A DNA stretch of 64,000 nt from Tricholoma matsutake (lineage: Eukaryota > Basidiomycota > Agaricomycetes > Agaricales > Tricholomataceae), in contig AP026548.1 in assembly GCA_026075535.2 (NCBI GenBank), forward strand, positions 10,139,997-10,203,996. Reading direction: 5' to 3'. Numbering within the stretch: position 1 is the stretch's first letter; each line of letters starts with the position of its first letter. The notes below the pieces were generated by a model. That model saw only the letters and a program-made list of their open reading frames with translations, made no database searches and was not told where the DNA came from. The position numbers and the translations under genes were made by a program. Shown one piece after another: positions 36,080-48,170 of the stretch.

Positions 36080-36800
36080 TGTGGAAGGGGACCATCAAAC
36101 AGTGTTGGATGTGAATGCAATCACAGCTATATTCAGATCGCTGCAGAAGAGCAGTGCATCCGACATACTCAATGACATGCAGGTGCAAATCATGTCGCCA
36201 CACATTGTTCACTCATTGTGTCCTCCATTTGTCAATTTAATGGCCCTGAGCATGACAGTGCAGACATGGTTCAAACATCCTGCTGAAAACAGGCAAAGTG
36301 CCACTGGCACATCAGACAGTAACTGGTGGGTCTTCTCAGCTCTGAGGCTTGAGTCTCTGTGAGTTGACATTGACACTGCTCGCACACTTTATTTCCCAGA
36401 CTCACTGCCATTGACAAAGTCGGAATTGAACATCTTGAAACTTCCTTCTGCTATTATTTATCCTCCATTTCATCCTCCTTCCTGCCAATTCAGATTGTTT
36501 TCAATCAAAGAAGCTACAGGACTGGACAGAAGTCACAGAACATTGTGGGGCAGTGCAGCTCTGTTCACAGAATTTACTGCCATATCCCTATGCCTCACAC
36601 ATCTTGAACTGGTAGCCAAATCAAAACACCTGGTTGGACTGCAACCACTCACCCTCCCCAATCTTCTCACCATCATCCTGCACATTACAGAGCAATGATC
36701 CATGAGCCCTTCACACCGCGGTATCGAGATACTCACACCTTTTTTGGAGAATGCCCAGCTGCTACTCACACAATGGGCAAGCCTTGAGGCAGATGATTTG
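36080..36800 (+). CDS. Unrecognised gene fragment
   Basis: A protein-like frame from 36080 (QTVLDVNAITAIFRSLQKSS) ends at a TGA at 36360. It continues in the same style at 36411-36698 (LPLTKSELNILKLPSAIIYP) and beyond a stop at 36698 to about 36800. Residue composition and the single-stop breaks suggest one decayed gene of at least 230 codons. I recognise no domain. Confidence 0.35.
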
Positions 36801-36999
36801 TAGTTGACTCATACTTAACTCGTGTTTGACTTGTGTTTGACTGGGAGTTGACATTTGTAGTTATGTAATATACTTTAGTAATAATTATTCATTTCATGAC
36901 AGTTTGGCTCATTGACATCGAGAATAGTTCACTTGAAAACTTTATTTTGTACTTGGAACTGCAACAATTTAATATTTCTAATTAGAACTACAATACATG

Positions 37000-38330
37000 A
37001 TGCTACCAGCTCACACCATGCCGTTTCCATGTTTGCATAGTGTGTTTCCACCCCTGATCTACGCCACGAGCAGTTGCTTAAAGCTGTAGTGAATGATCAT
37101 GGTGGTTTGGAAGGCTGGTTGTCATCATAGGAATTAGGACTAGAGATCCTATGAAAAAGTGTAAGATTAGTTAGGAATTACCAGGAAATGAATAAAAGAA
37201 ACTCGCCTGTGGCCCAAGAGATGTGTTGATGTCTCTTGGGCCTCATTGGTGTGCATTTGTAGGGCTCTCTGCTGCTGCTACCATCACTTATGTTGGTTGT
37301 CCTGGGGCCCAGCATGTGTCGCCATTATTGTTGATGTGAGCACCGGTGATCCACCCCACAATCAGTTGCTCATAGGGCTGGGGGTGGGTGCCATGTCATC
37401 ATGGGGCTTTGAGATCATCATCCTATGCTGCCAGCACTCATGATGCACACAAGCAGCTGGTCATAGCATTGTGCATGGGTGCTATCAGGGGGATTTTGTT
37501 GTTCCGGGTGTTGCTGGCATCAAATAGTAGAATGAGCACCTAAAAACATTAATTAGCAACATTAAAATGAAAAGAGAAAAGAAAAGAAAATTACTTATCT
37601 GTTGTCAATAATGGTCATCAATGGTCGATAGCACCAGGGGATTCTACCCCACGAGCATTCACCAGTAGCACCCATGATCCACCCTGTGAGCAGTTGCTTG
37701 CAGCGGTGGTGGGTGCTAGGTTCAAGGGGGATGGGGAGTGAAGCAGGGGTGAGGGTGGCATACCTGGCAGCTGCTTGAGTCTCCCAGCATTCCTCTTCTG
37801 TCGTCTCTGTTCTGTTTCCACCGCATCTCTGCCATCTCCATGGTTGTGTCACTTGTCTACACCCTGCCATAGCTCAAGCCTCCCGGCATTGCTCTGTTGT
37901 GGTTCCTGTTCTGTTTCTGCCATCTCTCTGCCATCTCTGTGGTTGCATCAGCATTCGACACCCTGTTGTAGTGGTGCAATGTTATCATTTGCTGTTGTTC
38001 AGAAGGTGGTGTAGCCATTATGGTAGGCAGAACTAAAGAAGCTATTGAAAGAACAAGATTAGTTACACAAAATGAATCATAACAAAAACTTACCTACAGC
38101 CCAAGAGATGTCAATGATCAACGTCTTCTGGGCTGGTGTTAGGCAGTTGTTGTCAGCTCGTGGTGGTAGTGCTTTGAGCCCTCCCTCATCTCCAACCTGG
38201 TGGGTAGGCTCCCCGGCAACCACCCCTCACAACCTTCAAACCTGAAATAAAATTCCTCACATCCAATTTGGATGGGGAGGAGGCAGCATGTGTCGTTGTA
38301 TCTTGCATGAGATAACCTAATGATGAATAG
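37000..38330 (-). repeat. R3 family copies 3 and 4, minus strand
   Basis: Hairpin GGCCCAAGAGA/TCTCTTGGGCC (37211-37242) sits before a minus-strand intron 37206 to 37149 with a GC donor (GCGAGT) and CTAAC. A second, imperfect hairpin (AGCCCA...TGGGCT, about 38098-38133) sits before a minus-strand intron 38093 to 38042 (GTAAGT, TAACTAAT, AATAG). GAGCAGTTGCT palindromes lie at 37074 and 37685. Confidence 0.6.
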
Positions 38331-39146
38331 TAAAAAAATGTTAGTAATTGAAAAGAATAACAGTGAAAATACTTACAGATGTTACATAGAGTGAAATGGG
38401 GTAGGGTCAATGCAAGTTCGGCAGGTTCCCATGTGTTGCATGATTGTGCTTGTTACAGTTCTCAATGTGTTCATGCCTTCTGGCTTGACTGGATATCTGG
38501 ACTCTTTATTCTATCATCTCCTATGCCATGCAAGAGTCTGATGCCAGTCACTGGTCACTATCATGAAGCAATTGATTTTAACAGATGTTTGTTCTTATGT
38601 AAAAGGATCCATAAAGTGAAGTGCTCAATTTGGTAGGATTATGTAATGAGGTGCTCAACCCCAAGTCAACCATGAGTCAACTGTGACCCTGTATGTATCC
38701 AGATTTGACTTCTCCTTGCACCACTGTCCAGGTCGCAGCATGGGGAAGACTGATGCCCTCTCCTGATGTGCAGACCATGGGGATGGCAGCGATGACAAAA
38801 CATTGTGTTGTTGCAGCCAGACCTGTTCACCATTTGGGCACTGGAAGGCATTGCACCCCAGGGTGAGGAGCAGGACATCCTACATGACATTCATCATGCA
38901 AACCATAGCAGTTTACATGAGGATGTTGTTGCCCGAGCTGTTATGATTTTCTGTTATCGTAACCCAGGACAACCAGACGTACGCCAGCAAGACTGGGTAC
39001 TTTATTTTTCTGATTCAACTCGACTCACTTCCGATGGGAGACACTTTGACACATGGTGACTCCATGCACCTGAACCCACTCCCACACATGCTGTGGTATG
39101 ACAGCCCCTTGACATGAGGTCCATGACGTCGGACTCTCACAATCAA

Positions 39147-39304
39147 CATGCTGCGCTGCAGCATGTCCTTGACATCGGATCCTTGACATCGGATCCATGA
39201 CATTGGACGCCTCATGCTAGGCATGAGGCTTATCCTTTATTGTTCCCTGACATGCTGCGCCGCAGCACTCCGTGACATCGGACGCCTCATGCGAGGCATG
39301 AGGC
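39147..39304 (+). repeat. Two palindrome modules in the U3 part of the solo LTR
   Basis: Arms CATGCTGC/GCAGCATG (39147-39165) and GCCTCATGC/GCATGAGGC (39209-39229) recur as TGCTGCG/CGCAGCA (39253-39267) and GCCTCATGC/GCATGAGGC (39284-39304). Only the three-base centre of the second palindrome differs (TAG versus GAG). TGACATCGGA occurs between and around them. Confidence 0.88.
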
Positions 39305-39383
39305 CTGTCATTTCTATTGTTCTTTCTATTTTTACTTGATAACAATCCTGCATTCCGATTGGATGATAGGTATCTTCGAACTG

Positions 39384-39390
39384 TATATAA
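39384..39390 (+). promoter_or_regulatory. TATA box of the solo LTR
   Basis: TATATAA preceded by GAACTG, 330 bp before the LTR end. It would start transcripts near 39415, just ahead of the stem-loop row. Confidence 0.55.
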
Positions 39391-39465
39391 GCTGTAGTAA
39401 TACTGCCTGTATTCCTTAGCTTGACCTAATTCAAATAACGGTCTTAGACTCAACCAGAACACTCA

Positions 39466-39672
39466 ACAGCTTAGGAAGCCCCTAGCTGTGATAACTCGAA
39501 CTCGACAGTTGGAAAGCCTCCAACTGTGATACATGAACCGACGGTCTACTCAGAAAGCCTCTGAGTATGGATAGCCGTATCAACGTAGGAAGCACCAAGT
39601 CCCAAACAGAACCCAATACAGTAAGAAAGCCTCTTACTGCAAGAACTGATACAATTGGAAAGCCTCCAACTG
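39466..39672 (+). ncRNA. Row of stem-loops with invariant AAGCC loop
   Basis: Hairpins: 39466-39489 (ACAGCTTAGG/CCTAGCTGT, one bulge), 39505-39527 (ACAGTTGGA/TCCAACTGT, perfect), 39547-39567 (TACTCAGA/TCTGAGTA, perfect), 39619-39639 (CAGTAAGA/TCTTACTG, perfect) and 39652-39672 (CAATTGGA/TCCAACTG, one mismatch). All have the loop AAGCC. A decayed sixth (loop AAGCA) sits at about 39590. Loop centres are 38, 41, 35, 37 and 33 nt apart. Stems differ in sequence but stay paired. This is a structural RNA signal within the transcribed LTR region, not a known gene. Confidence 0.8.
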
Positions 39673-39721
39673 CAACATATGAAGACTAGGCTGAGTTGAG
39701 ACCTATAGTCTTAACACGAGC

Positions 39722-41112
39722 TGTTAAAGAACTGAGGAAGGGATCCACCCTTTCCTTGCATGCAGCAGAGTGGGCTGAAAAGGAGGACTTGTTATATTTC
39801 AGGGACCACATCTATGTTCCCAATAACCCAGACCTTTGCCGGTGCATCATATCCCAACACCATGACTCACAGATTGCTGGTCATCCTGGACACTGGAAGA
39901 CCTTGGAGCTCACCTCACAGAATTATTGGTGGCCACAAATGTCATGGCTCATTGGTCAGTATTGTCGCACTTGTGACCTTTGCTTATGCACCAAGGTTCC
40001 TCGTCGCAAACCCATTGGTGAGCTACACCCTCTTCCTGTTCCAGAGAGTCATTGGGATGTTGTCAGCATTGACTTTGTAGTGGAGTTGCCAGAGTCGAAT
40101 GGGTTTGATGTGGTGATGTGCACAGCTGATTCAGTGGGAAAATGTGCTCACTTCATTCCCACTCACACCACTGTCAGTGCCCTGGGTGCTGCCCAACTCT
40201 ACCTCCACCATGTGTGGAAATTACACAGACTTCCTGGTGCTTTCCTCTCTGATTGTGGCCCTCAGTTCATGGCAGAGTTCAATCGTGAGCTGTACCAACT
40301 CCTGGGGATCAAACTCCTTGCTTCGACTGCTTATCACCCACAAACTGACAGCCAGACTGAGCGAGTCAACCAGGAACTGGAGAAGTACATCCACATCTTT
40401 GTCAATGAATGCCAGGACAATTGGGACGATCTTCTCCCCTTGGCCGAATTCGGATACAACAACCATGTCCATGCTTCCACTCAACAGACCCCTTTCCTCT
40501 TAGACACTGGACCACAATCCATGCATGGGATTTGAACCTCGCCAAACTCCCTCACACATTGAGATGGTGAATGAGTTCACAGAACACATGCAGGATAGCT
40601 TGGAGGAGGCAAAGGCAGCCTTAGCAAAGGCGAAGGATGACATGGCACACTTTTACAACCAACGCCATTCTCCAACCCCTCAGTACAAGGTAGGTGATCG
40701 AGTTTATCTTGACTCCAGTGACATCTCCACTACACGTCCATCCAAGAAACTTGCTCATCACTTCCTGGGACCTTTCCCCATTGTCAAGTGTGTTGGAATG
40801 CATGCCTATCATCTATGCCTCCCAGCCTCCATGTCCAGACTCCACCCAGTCTTCCATGTCGTCAAACTCCTTCCAGCTCCCCCAGATCCATTCCCAGGAT
40901 GCCATTCACACCCACCACCACCGCCTACAGTGATCGAGGGAGAACCCCAATACGAAGTCGAGTCAATCTTGGACAGCCATTTGCGTTGAGGAAAACTCCA
41001 GTATTTGGTGCATTGGAAGGGTTATGGTATGAGGAGAACTCATGGGTTGAAGAGTCTGATGTGAATGCCCCTTGGTTAGTCAAGGAATTCCACTGACAGC
41101 ACACTGCTGCAC
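39722..41112 (+). pseudogene. pol: Integrase and chromodomain of element C
   Basis: The frame runs from HAAEWAEKEDLLYFRD through the HHCC module (HHDSQIAGHPGHW, CRTCDLC), Asp in VVSIDFVVELPES, Asp in LSDCGPQF and Glu in VNQELEKYIH to about 40505. There a small insertion shifts the frame. It resumes at MGFEPRQTPSHIE (40525) and ends at the TGA 40987, shared with element A. The chromodomain (LQYLVHWKGY) follows with a further one-base loss near 41027. CpG sites of element A are very often TpG or CpA here. Confidence 0.88.
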
Positions 41113-41191
41113 TGTGTCACATTCAAGTCACAGACTTTGGTTGTATGTGATTTCGAATGCATCGGGGTGATGCATCTTAGAGAGGGGGTGA

Positions 41192-41557
41192 TGTAAGGGG
41201 ACTAGGGGGGTGCCCTGTGTGTTGCTCCTAATTTTTATGTTCATTCTATATTTTTCCTCACTTCATTTCCTTCTATTCTTCATTTTCTATGATTTTTCCG
41301 GATTTTATTACTAATTTTCCCTTTCTATTATGTTTGTGCATGTTGACAGCTCTATATTTAGAGGTGGAGCACCCCTTCCAACATCTACCCCTTGGTATGA
41401 TGTCATTTGGCAGCCTTGATCTGCCTATCTCCGCCTGTTCTATTTTTAGGTTATTATTTGATTTTTGTTGTCTTCACATATACTGGGCATCAGCAAAGGG
41501 ATCCTTACAAATTTCTCTTCAGATTTCCCTTTTCTAGAGGCTTAGGTTGCCCTTATA
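41192..41557 (+). repeat. 3' LTR of element C
   Basis: It is 366 bp, with the same TGTAAGGGG start and CCCTTATA end as the element A LTRs, and is preceded by the purine tract AGAGAGGGGG. It is more diverged from A's LTRs than those are from each other. Confidence 0.9.
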
Positions 41558-44500
41558 AATATATTGAGTTGGGATGTAGTCACTCTGACTCACCCAAGGC
41601 CTATAGAACTTCTATATCTCAATTTAGTACAGAGATAATGGTATAATTTTGTATCAATACATATTCCCTGGAGTTGTAGACCATTCAGATAGGAGGTGAG
41701 GCCATAGGATGCACAAGAGAGAGAGTTGACCCAAGTAGTCCCAAAAGGGCAATAATCTGAAGATAACTCAGCAGTGTCTCAATGCGGTTCTAATTGGAAA
41801 GCAGGAGTGAATAGAGGCAAGTTGATTCCTTAGACTGCAAGAGGATTAATTTTATCTGTGGAGGAATGAGGACAAGATACTCAGGAAAGTGTTTATCGAT
41901 GGTGTGATCGGGAGTATGATCAGATGTGTCTCAATGTACTCAACTACTGCAAATACATTGTTTTGCACATTACTCACTCATTTCTGCACAGATTCCCTGC
42001 AGTTAAATTCATTTTTATGCAAAACACTCTCTTCTATCAACCGCTGCTACTACAGTGTGTTATTTCACTGCCGAGATATCTCAAGATTATTACCATTTTT
42101 GGAACACCTGGTTCAACTTGCTCCCTGGTGCATAGCTTGGCCTCTCCTGCTATATGAGTAGGCTGTAACTCAAGGGGATCTTGTCTAATATGATATCAGG
42201 CTCTAATTTTATTACTACAACAAGTGGTTGAGGCACCATTGGCTTTGGGTGAGTGACTGTGCCATGTCTCAATACATTTACTCTACCTCTCTTTTATAGA
42301 CTCATGAACCATTCAAAGGTGCTAAATTTACTTGTACTACATTAGTATGCCTGTATATAAGGCCACTAGTGAGTTTCATGAGCTGGCATGGAGTAACAAG
42401 GAAATTAGGTGAGTATGTGAAATTCCTACTTTGTAGGATGAAGTACTGACCATATGGATTGATTGTAGGCTATAAATGAAGGTGAAAGGCACCAACTGAA
42501 TGCCTATGATGAAGTTTGGATGAAAGGTACAGAGGGTGAGTCATGCTGAACAAAGTTCACCTCTGCTGGTGAGGAACCCATGCCGTGTTGAGCCAGGATC
42601 TTCTCCCCTGTCATAACATTTACTGACCTTTATTTTACCTTTATACTAGACCTAGGAATCAAAGAAAGCAAACACTTTTGCCCCACAGATCTTACAGGGT
42701 AAGTATATCTCTTTCTGAGTACATATGCTCTTTTCTGTCTATCCTTGCAACTTCAGGGCCTCTGGGGGGTCCATCAGGTCATTTATTAGGACCATAATAT
42801 GCTCTTTCCAGGTGCATTTCATAAGGGGAAGGCTTAGGTATGCAAGTAAGTGACCACCTCTCCTCCCTCCCTATGCAGGTCACTGACAGAGAGCACCTTG
42901 TCCCCAGCTCTCCCAACATCAGCCCTTGCTTCTACATACATCTCATATACCCTCCACATACATTTTTCTAGCTGTAGATAGTGTACAATCCCAGTAGATG
43001 GTACCCTCATTCTGTCACTTCTCCCCATTTCCCTTCCCATCTCATACAGCACCCTCCCCATTCATGTATTTAGTTATTAATATGAATATACAGCCATAGA
43101 CATGCATTACAGACACCCCCAAACAAAGAGAAGAGACCCCCTCCTCCTCTCAACCAGGGAGAGTGGGTTAAATATAGCTGTAAAAGCGAAAACAATTGCT
43201 TATTAACACTATATGTACATACATAAGTGTTATCTGGCAAAAAAAGCGAAGGGAAAGGGCCAGGAATGAGTGGAATAGCATGCTCATCATCGGGGATGAT
43301 GAGCACAACATTAGCTGAGACTGGCGTGTGTTGATCAACCATGGGAGATGGTGATCGGGTGGTAATCAGGGGGGGAACATATCCATCACTATTCCTAGGC
43401 TTGTATTGTGGGAAGGTCAGGTGATGATTCTTCGTTGAAGGCAATATTACATAATTACTGATTCAGGCACTGTCAACTGCCATACCCACTGCCTCGAAGG
43501 CAGTTGAGTTTCAACTGCCTTAGGTTTTGCCCATGGTGTGAGTAGTAATAATCATGGCTGATGAGAACAAGATCAGGCTTTTGATTCATGGGAGCACTGC
43601 CAGGTGGTAGATTGCAGGTGCCATGCCACCAGGAGTGCATGACAGTTTGGTCATGTGCACCCCCCATTATCTCTCCAACTGAATTCAACCACTCCTGCAT
43701 GCCTCATTCACTGTATTCCAATTTTTTGAAGGAATTCAAGCTGTGATTCCAGTACCCCTCTTTGCAAGGGCCCAGAAGACATGACAATCGACCTGAAAAG
43801 GCAAATGCTCTGCTGGAAAGAGGCGCTCAATAAAATGGTCAGAAGCTGTGATGACATCAGACCCCAGCTCTCTTGAAAGAGCAGAGGCTAGCTGACTCAA
43901 ATGAACACGACTGCCAGGTAGTTGAACAGGTTGCAGAATAAGAGGAGATGCGATAGACGGGATGGCAGATTCAATGGATGGAATTGCTAGTGCTGAAAGA
44001 AATTGTTCTTGGGCAGTAGGCCCAAGTTGTGGGATTGGGGAATGGTGTGTTCATATGGCAATGGAGGGTTTCCAAGATTTTCTATCTGCCATGGATCAGG
44101 CATATCATGAAAGTACTGTGAGCTGAAGCTGTCATAGGATGTGCTAAGGTCAGTGTTGGGGGTGCTGAAACAAGTGCTGTGGAGAAACATGGTGGGATCA
44201 TAAAGACCCTGCAATGCATGCTGCATCTTTCCCAGTTTACCCACAGATTATCAATGAGCATAGTTATCGATATCGATGAAATGGCAAAAGATATACAAGA
44301 AGACAAGGGAGATGTACAGCAAGCAACTACCAGACTCCAGTCAAGGTAGAAAAAGTGAGAAAGACAATATGTATTAAGAAAGTGAGTCTGAAGCACATAT
44401 CAGTTGAAGTTAGTTTGTGTTGTGCAGTGGCATCATTAGTAACACTATGTACAAAAAATAACATATCTATTCCTCCTCTGGAACAACCTCAACACTACCT

Positions 44501-45079
44501 CCCCAGCAAGCCACATCCAAGCCAGTTTTCTCGACAACAAAATATTGTGTGGCTCCTCAGAGAATGGCTTATGGGGGATCATTGCAACCACAGCACAAAT
44601 TGACTTCACATCAATTTCCTGGTTTCATCATCAGACCCTTTATTTGTATGTATTTGACTTATTCATGGCTCAAATGGCTCAAATGGCTCAAATGCTCGAT
44701 TCGAGCCAAACATTCATCAACATAGCAATCAACCAACATGTCAGACACCTCTCTAAAGTGTGTTCTCCCAGCTGACATGCACGATGCAACACAACCCAAA
44801 AAAAGGGTTAGGGTCAGTCATTATGCGCTCCTATCAGACATATATGACATTTCTATTCTAGCCCAGAAAGGTGCAAGCTTGAACACCTGACCATTCAATT
44901 TTTGCATGCATTAACCATTCTTGTTAGGACTGTCCACATACATGCAACAACTGTGAATCTCTGTCAGGAGCAGGAGGTGCCCTGGGCACACACCAATAAA
45001 ATTCTAACATCCACAGCAGTTGCCACCCTAACTGCCCTGGCAACCAATTTCTAACTGGCAAGAAAAAAGACACGACAAT
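41558..45079. other. Long stretch without a recognised gene
   Basis: There are several short open frames on both strands, the longest on the minus strand at 43070-43444 (MPSTKNHHLTFPQYKPRNSD), 43473-43700 and 43987-44396. The minus-strand frames at 43.1-44.4 kb may be exons of one decayed gene, but no domain or clear splice chain is visible. A short tandem, CAAATGGCT x3, is at 44667-44693. Confidence 0.35.
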
Positions 45080-45470
45080 TTTGGATAATGCCAATGCCAC
45101 ACCAAATAGGGAAAAAAGACACTTTTTCCTGGGGAAAAATAGAAGGAACCATCAGTAAAAAAATGTTGTTTTTCCCACACTTTTCTCTTTGCTCTTGCTG
45201 AGCAAAAATAACTCATCCATTCCCAGGAGAAAATCAGGTGAAAATGGAGGGGAAATATGTCTTTTTTTCCACATTTTCTCTATATCTGGTGAAAACAACA
45301 TTTTTTCTCCTGACTTCCACAATTTTTTCACCTAGAAACAGATTAGTTATTTTTCCACAGAGAAAAAACTGGGAATATGTGGGAAAATGACCTTTTTCCT
45401 CCTAATGTTCACAAGTTTTTCTCCTGGAAACAAATTAGTTGTTTTCCTGCAGCAATAAAGTGTATATATA
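45080..45470. repeat. R2-like AT-rich repeat
   Basis: TTTTCTCC, GGGGAAAA and CACATTTTCTC strings in close succession resemble 29640-30010, including TTGCTCTTGC and CCAGGAGAAAATCAGG. It is probably a diverged relative of the hairpin MITE, without the long perfect arms. Confidence 0.4.
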
Positions 45471-45923
45471 TGAGAAAAGTGCTGGAAATAAGACATATTG
45501 CCATAGAATTTGTTTGTCCATCACATGCCTTGATGTTAGTCATTGTTCATCCCTCTCATGGCCTTTTTCGGCAGTGTTCTGATGTAGCTGTGATGAATAT
45601 CAGTGTCATAAATATGTATGTGTGTCAATATATTATGGGTGAATGTAATGGATGTTGTATGTGAATGTAGTGGATGTTGTGAGTCTGGTGGTCAGGCTCC
45701 CACAACAATCTAATTGAGACTCAAGTCTGAAATGGAGCTATCAGAATGGGTATCAATCTCATTAGTATCTGAGTCACTTGAAAATGAATGAGAGCCTTCT
45801 TCATTCTCACTTCCACTCTCCTCAATACTCCTCAGTACAGTCTTTCAAAATTTCCTGCATGTAACACCAGGCTGTATAGGGTCGAGTTGAGGTTGTAATG
45901 GTTCTGTCCATAAAAAAAAGACA

Positions 45924-48170
45924 TTGACCCCCTCATGCAATCAGGTTGACATGGAGTGTGTCCATGTCATGTTCAACTGGAACCACAGGATCATTCATGA
46001 AGGTGAACATGAGCGATGTTATGATGTCCATCGTGCTCCAACCCACGAGTCAGGTTACAATGACTCACAGGTCACCACGTCATGGGCCCACTGCTCACAT
46101 GCCGATTGCATGACCAAGCTTGTAAGCGTGTCAACCACTTACCCAGTTCTTCTTATTGAACCATTGCCTACCATGAACACCTGAGCAAAATCAACACACA
46201 TCAAGATTACTGAGGATCTGGGGCTCTCCACACCCCCTCCCACCATCCAAACTGACAAAGAGGCCCCGATGGCACAGATTGAGGACGACAATTCCAATGC
46301 CAATGGTGATCAAGATGAGAACACAGTACACACAGTGAGCAAGGCAAGTGAGGCAAGTGAGGTCAGTCATTAGGTAGGTTACCTGAGCAAACCCAGACTA
46401 TTGTTCATGATTATATAGATTGAGATCATGGAGGAGCCACCCAAGAAGGGCAAGGGCAAGGGCAAGGGGAAAGCAAAGCAGACTGACACCAGTACTGATG
46501 AGCAGATCATTTTTGACAATGTTGTGGCCAAAGAACAAGAGAAGGTGACATGGGGAGCTCTATACTCAATTACCCTGATAGATCTCCAGGTGCCTCCACT
46601 CCCAATCAAACAAGGACCCTGGAACCAATGACCTCTGCAGGCAAAGGTGCAGAAGAAACTCAAGGAGAGCTTCAAGATGCAAGGCATCCATGCCTTCACC
46701 TTGGACAATGCCCTCCCCCTCATCCTTGCCTGAGAACACCTACATCCCGAAGCCATCAACAACAGCATCAGCAACCCAGAGACAGCTCCCATGTTGCAAC
46801 TGATGGAAAAGGGGATGGAGTCTGCTTCTTTGACATTTGCTGGGGGGCACCACTGATGTGACCTTGTATGCCAGCTATGGGAGGTGGGCCAGAAACCCCT
46901 GGCAGCATTGGAAGCAAAGCTGGAGAAGAAGCAGAAGACACTGCAGGCAAAGATGGACAAGGGGTCCAAGCTTTCACTCAAGGAACTTCACAAAGAAATC
47001 GATGAATTACAAAAGAAAATCCTTGCCACAAAATGGTCATCGTTATGGACTGTCAAGGTTTATGATGCCAGTAAGTGATGATATGGACATATAAATATAT
47101 TGATGTACACAATCAACAGATATTGTGCTCCAAAATGATGAACTCCCCACCCACTATCTGGCATGTAACATGGAGGTTGTCAAGAACGTCGAGGATGACT
47201 CCCAAAAAATGTTGCGCTTGTTTAAAGAATATTCAACACTCACAGCAAAAAAGTGGGGGAACAGGAGGAATGAAGAAGTGGGTGGAGAATCTAGGTAAAT
47301 GTGAGCAACATGCATTGCAGGTGTTCCAGTGCGACAACAACATGAGGTTTTTCATGTTATTGAATATGTTTGGGGATGTCTTTCATAACACGCACATCTT
47401 CTCCATGAAATATGTACAGCAACATCTGCACAGATTATTGGGTGGGGTGAGTCAGTTTATATATATGGATATTACATTACTATTGACACAATTTCAGATC
47501 ATTGTTGAGGTCCTGGAGAAAATGGCAAATATCACATGGGGAGTGTTCTCCAGCATCCCAAACTTCGAGATTGACAAGGAATCAATGGCAACACATGCTA
47601 TGCTGATTGATAAACTGACCAGTGAGTCAGGTGAGGATCAACCACCAAAGGCAGTGAGGGACAAGGTGCGGAACATGATGATGCACATCTGGAAATCGAT
47701 CCTGCAGGTTGCACCTGAGTCAAACAAGATGATGTCACTTTATATGACACCATTGGCAAGATGGGCAGACAAGCAGATGTTGATGGCATGCATCAATGAT
47801 GTTTTCAGAGTGCTTGATCTGGGTAGGATCAAGGAATTTTTTTTAACTGACACGGACACCTGGTATGACTTGTTGGACGGTTACCTCAACAAAGTCCACA
47901 TGCTGATCGTGGACAAGATCGTGCAAGGAGTAGTGGGGAAGGGCAGGCCAAGTGAAGTTGCAGAGAGTGTCAGCATACACTTTGAATGGGTATGTCTCGA
48001 TCACAAATACTTTTACCACCATGGCCAGATGCCACTCATCTCGCCATCGGTTGTAGTGTTGCCATGGCTCAGGCCACATTTTTTGCTATCTTGGGAAATA
48101 AATTATGTAAAATCACTAAAATATTTGAGGAGCTAGATCCCATCAAAAGCCAAGGGGTCTCCTGCCAACT
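45924..48170 (+). CDS. Unrecognised multi-exon gene, partly decayed
   Basis: Coding-like segments follow one another on the + strand. 45924-46184 is the first, and a second has an acidic stretch (MAQIEDDNSNANGDQDE, about 46270-46370). A likely intron then runs from GTAGGT (about 46372) to TATATAG (about 46420). Next is a frame with a Lys/Gly-rich run (KKGKGKGKGKAKQ, 46440-46480) and a coiled-coil-like stretch (LEAKLEKKQKTLQAKM, about 46910). A good intron (GTAAGTGATG to CAACAG, about 47070-47118) leads to a long frame to 48136 containing EKMANITWGVFSSIPNFEID. In-frame stops (46630, 46730, 46855) break the middle. No domain is recognised. Repeated low-complexity Lys/Gly suggests nuclear or RNA-binding character, which is only a guess. 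Confidence 0.45.

Larger units (their letters stand above)
38939..39716 (+). mobile_element. Solo LTR of a third retrotransposon family
   Basis: It starts TGTTATGATTTT and ends CTTAACA (5-bp inverted ends TGTTA/TAACA), and is flanked by the 5-bp target duplication CGAGC at 38934-38938 and 39717-39721. There is no internal coding region, so it is the recombination remnant of a full element. A TATA box (TATATAA) lies at 39384. The upstream part holds two copies of a module with three palindromes, and the downstream part holds a row of stem-loops. Confidence 0.9.
38686..41557 (+). mobile_element. Gypsy element C (family A), 5'-truncated, split by a solo LTR
   Basis: Homology to element A starts in RNase H (DFSLHHCPG, 38705) and runs through integrase, chromodomain and 3' LTR. 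A 778-bp solo LTR interrupts it at 38939-39716. A TGA at 38764 stands where element A has CGA (6418). Conversely, CGA at 38934 stands where A has TGA (6592). Confidence 0.9.

Noticed and set aside
38939..39716. Full mobile element with coding capacity
   Set aside because: There is no coding frame of note, and both ends are LTR ends, so it is a solo LTR.
46379..46981. 200-codon minus-strand frame
   Set aside because: It is antisense to the Lys/Gly-rich coding segment, which has a better splice context.
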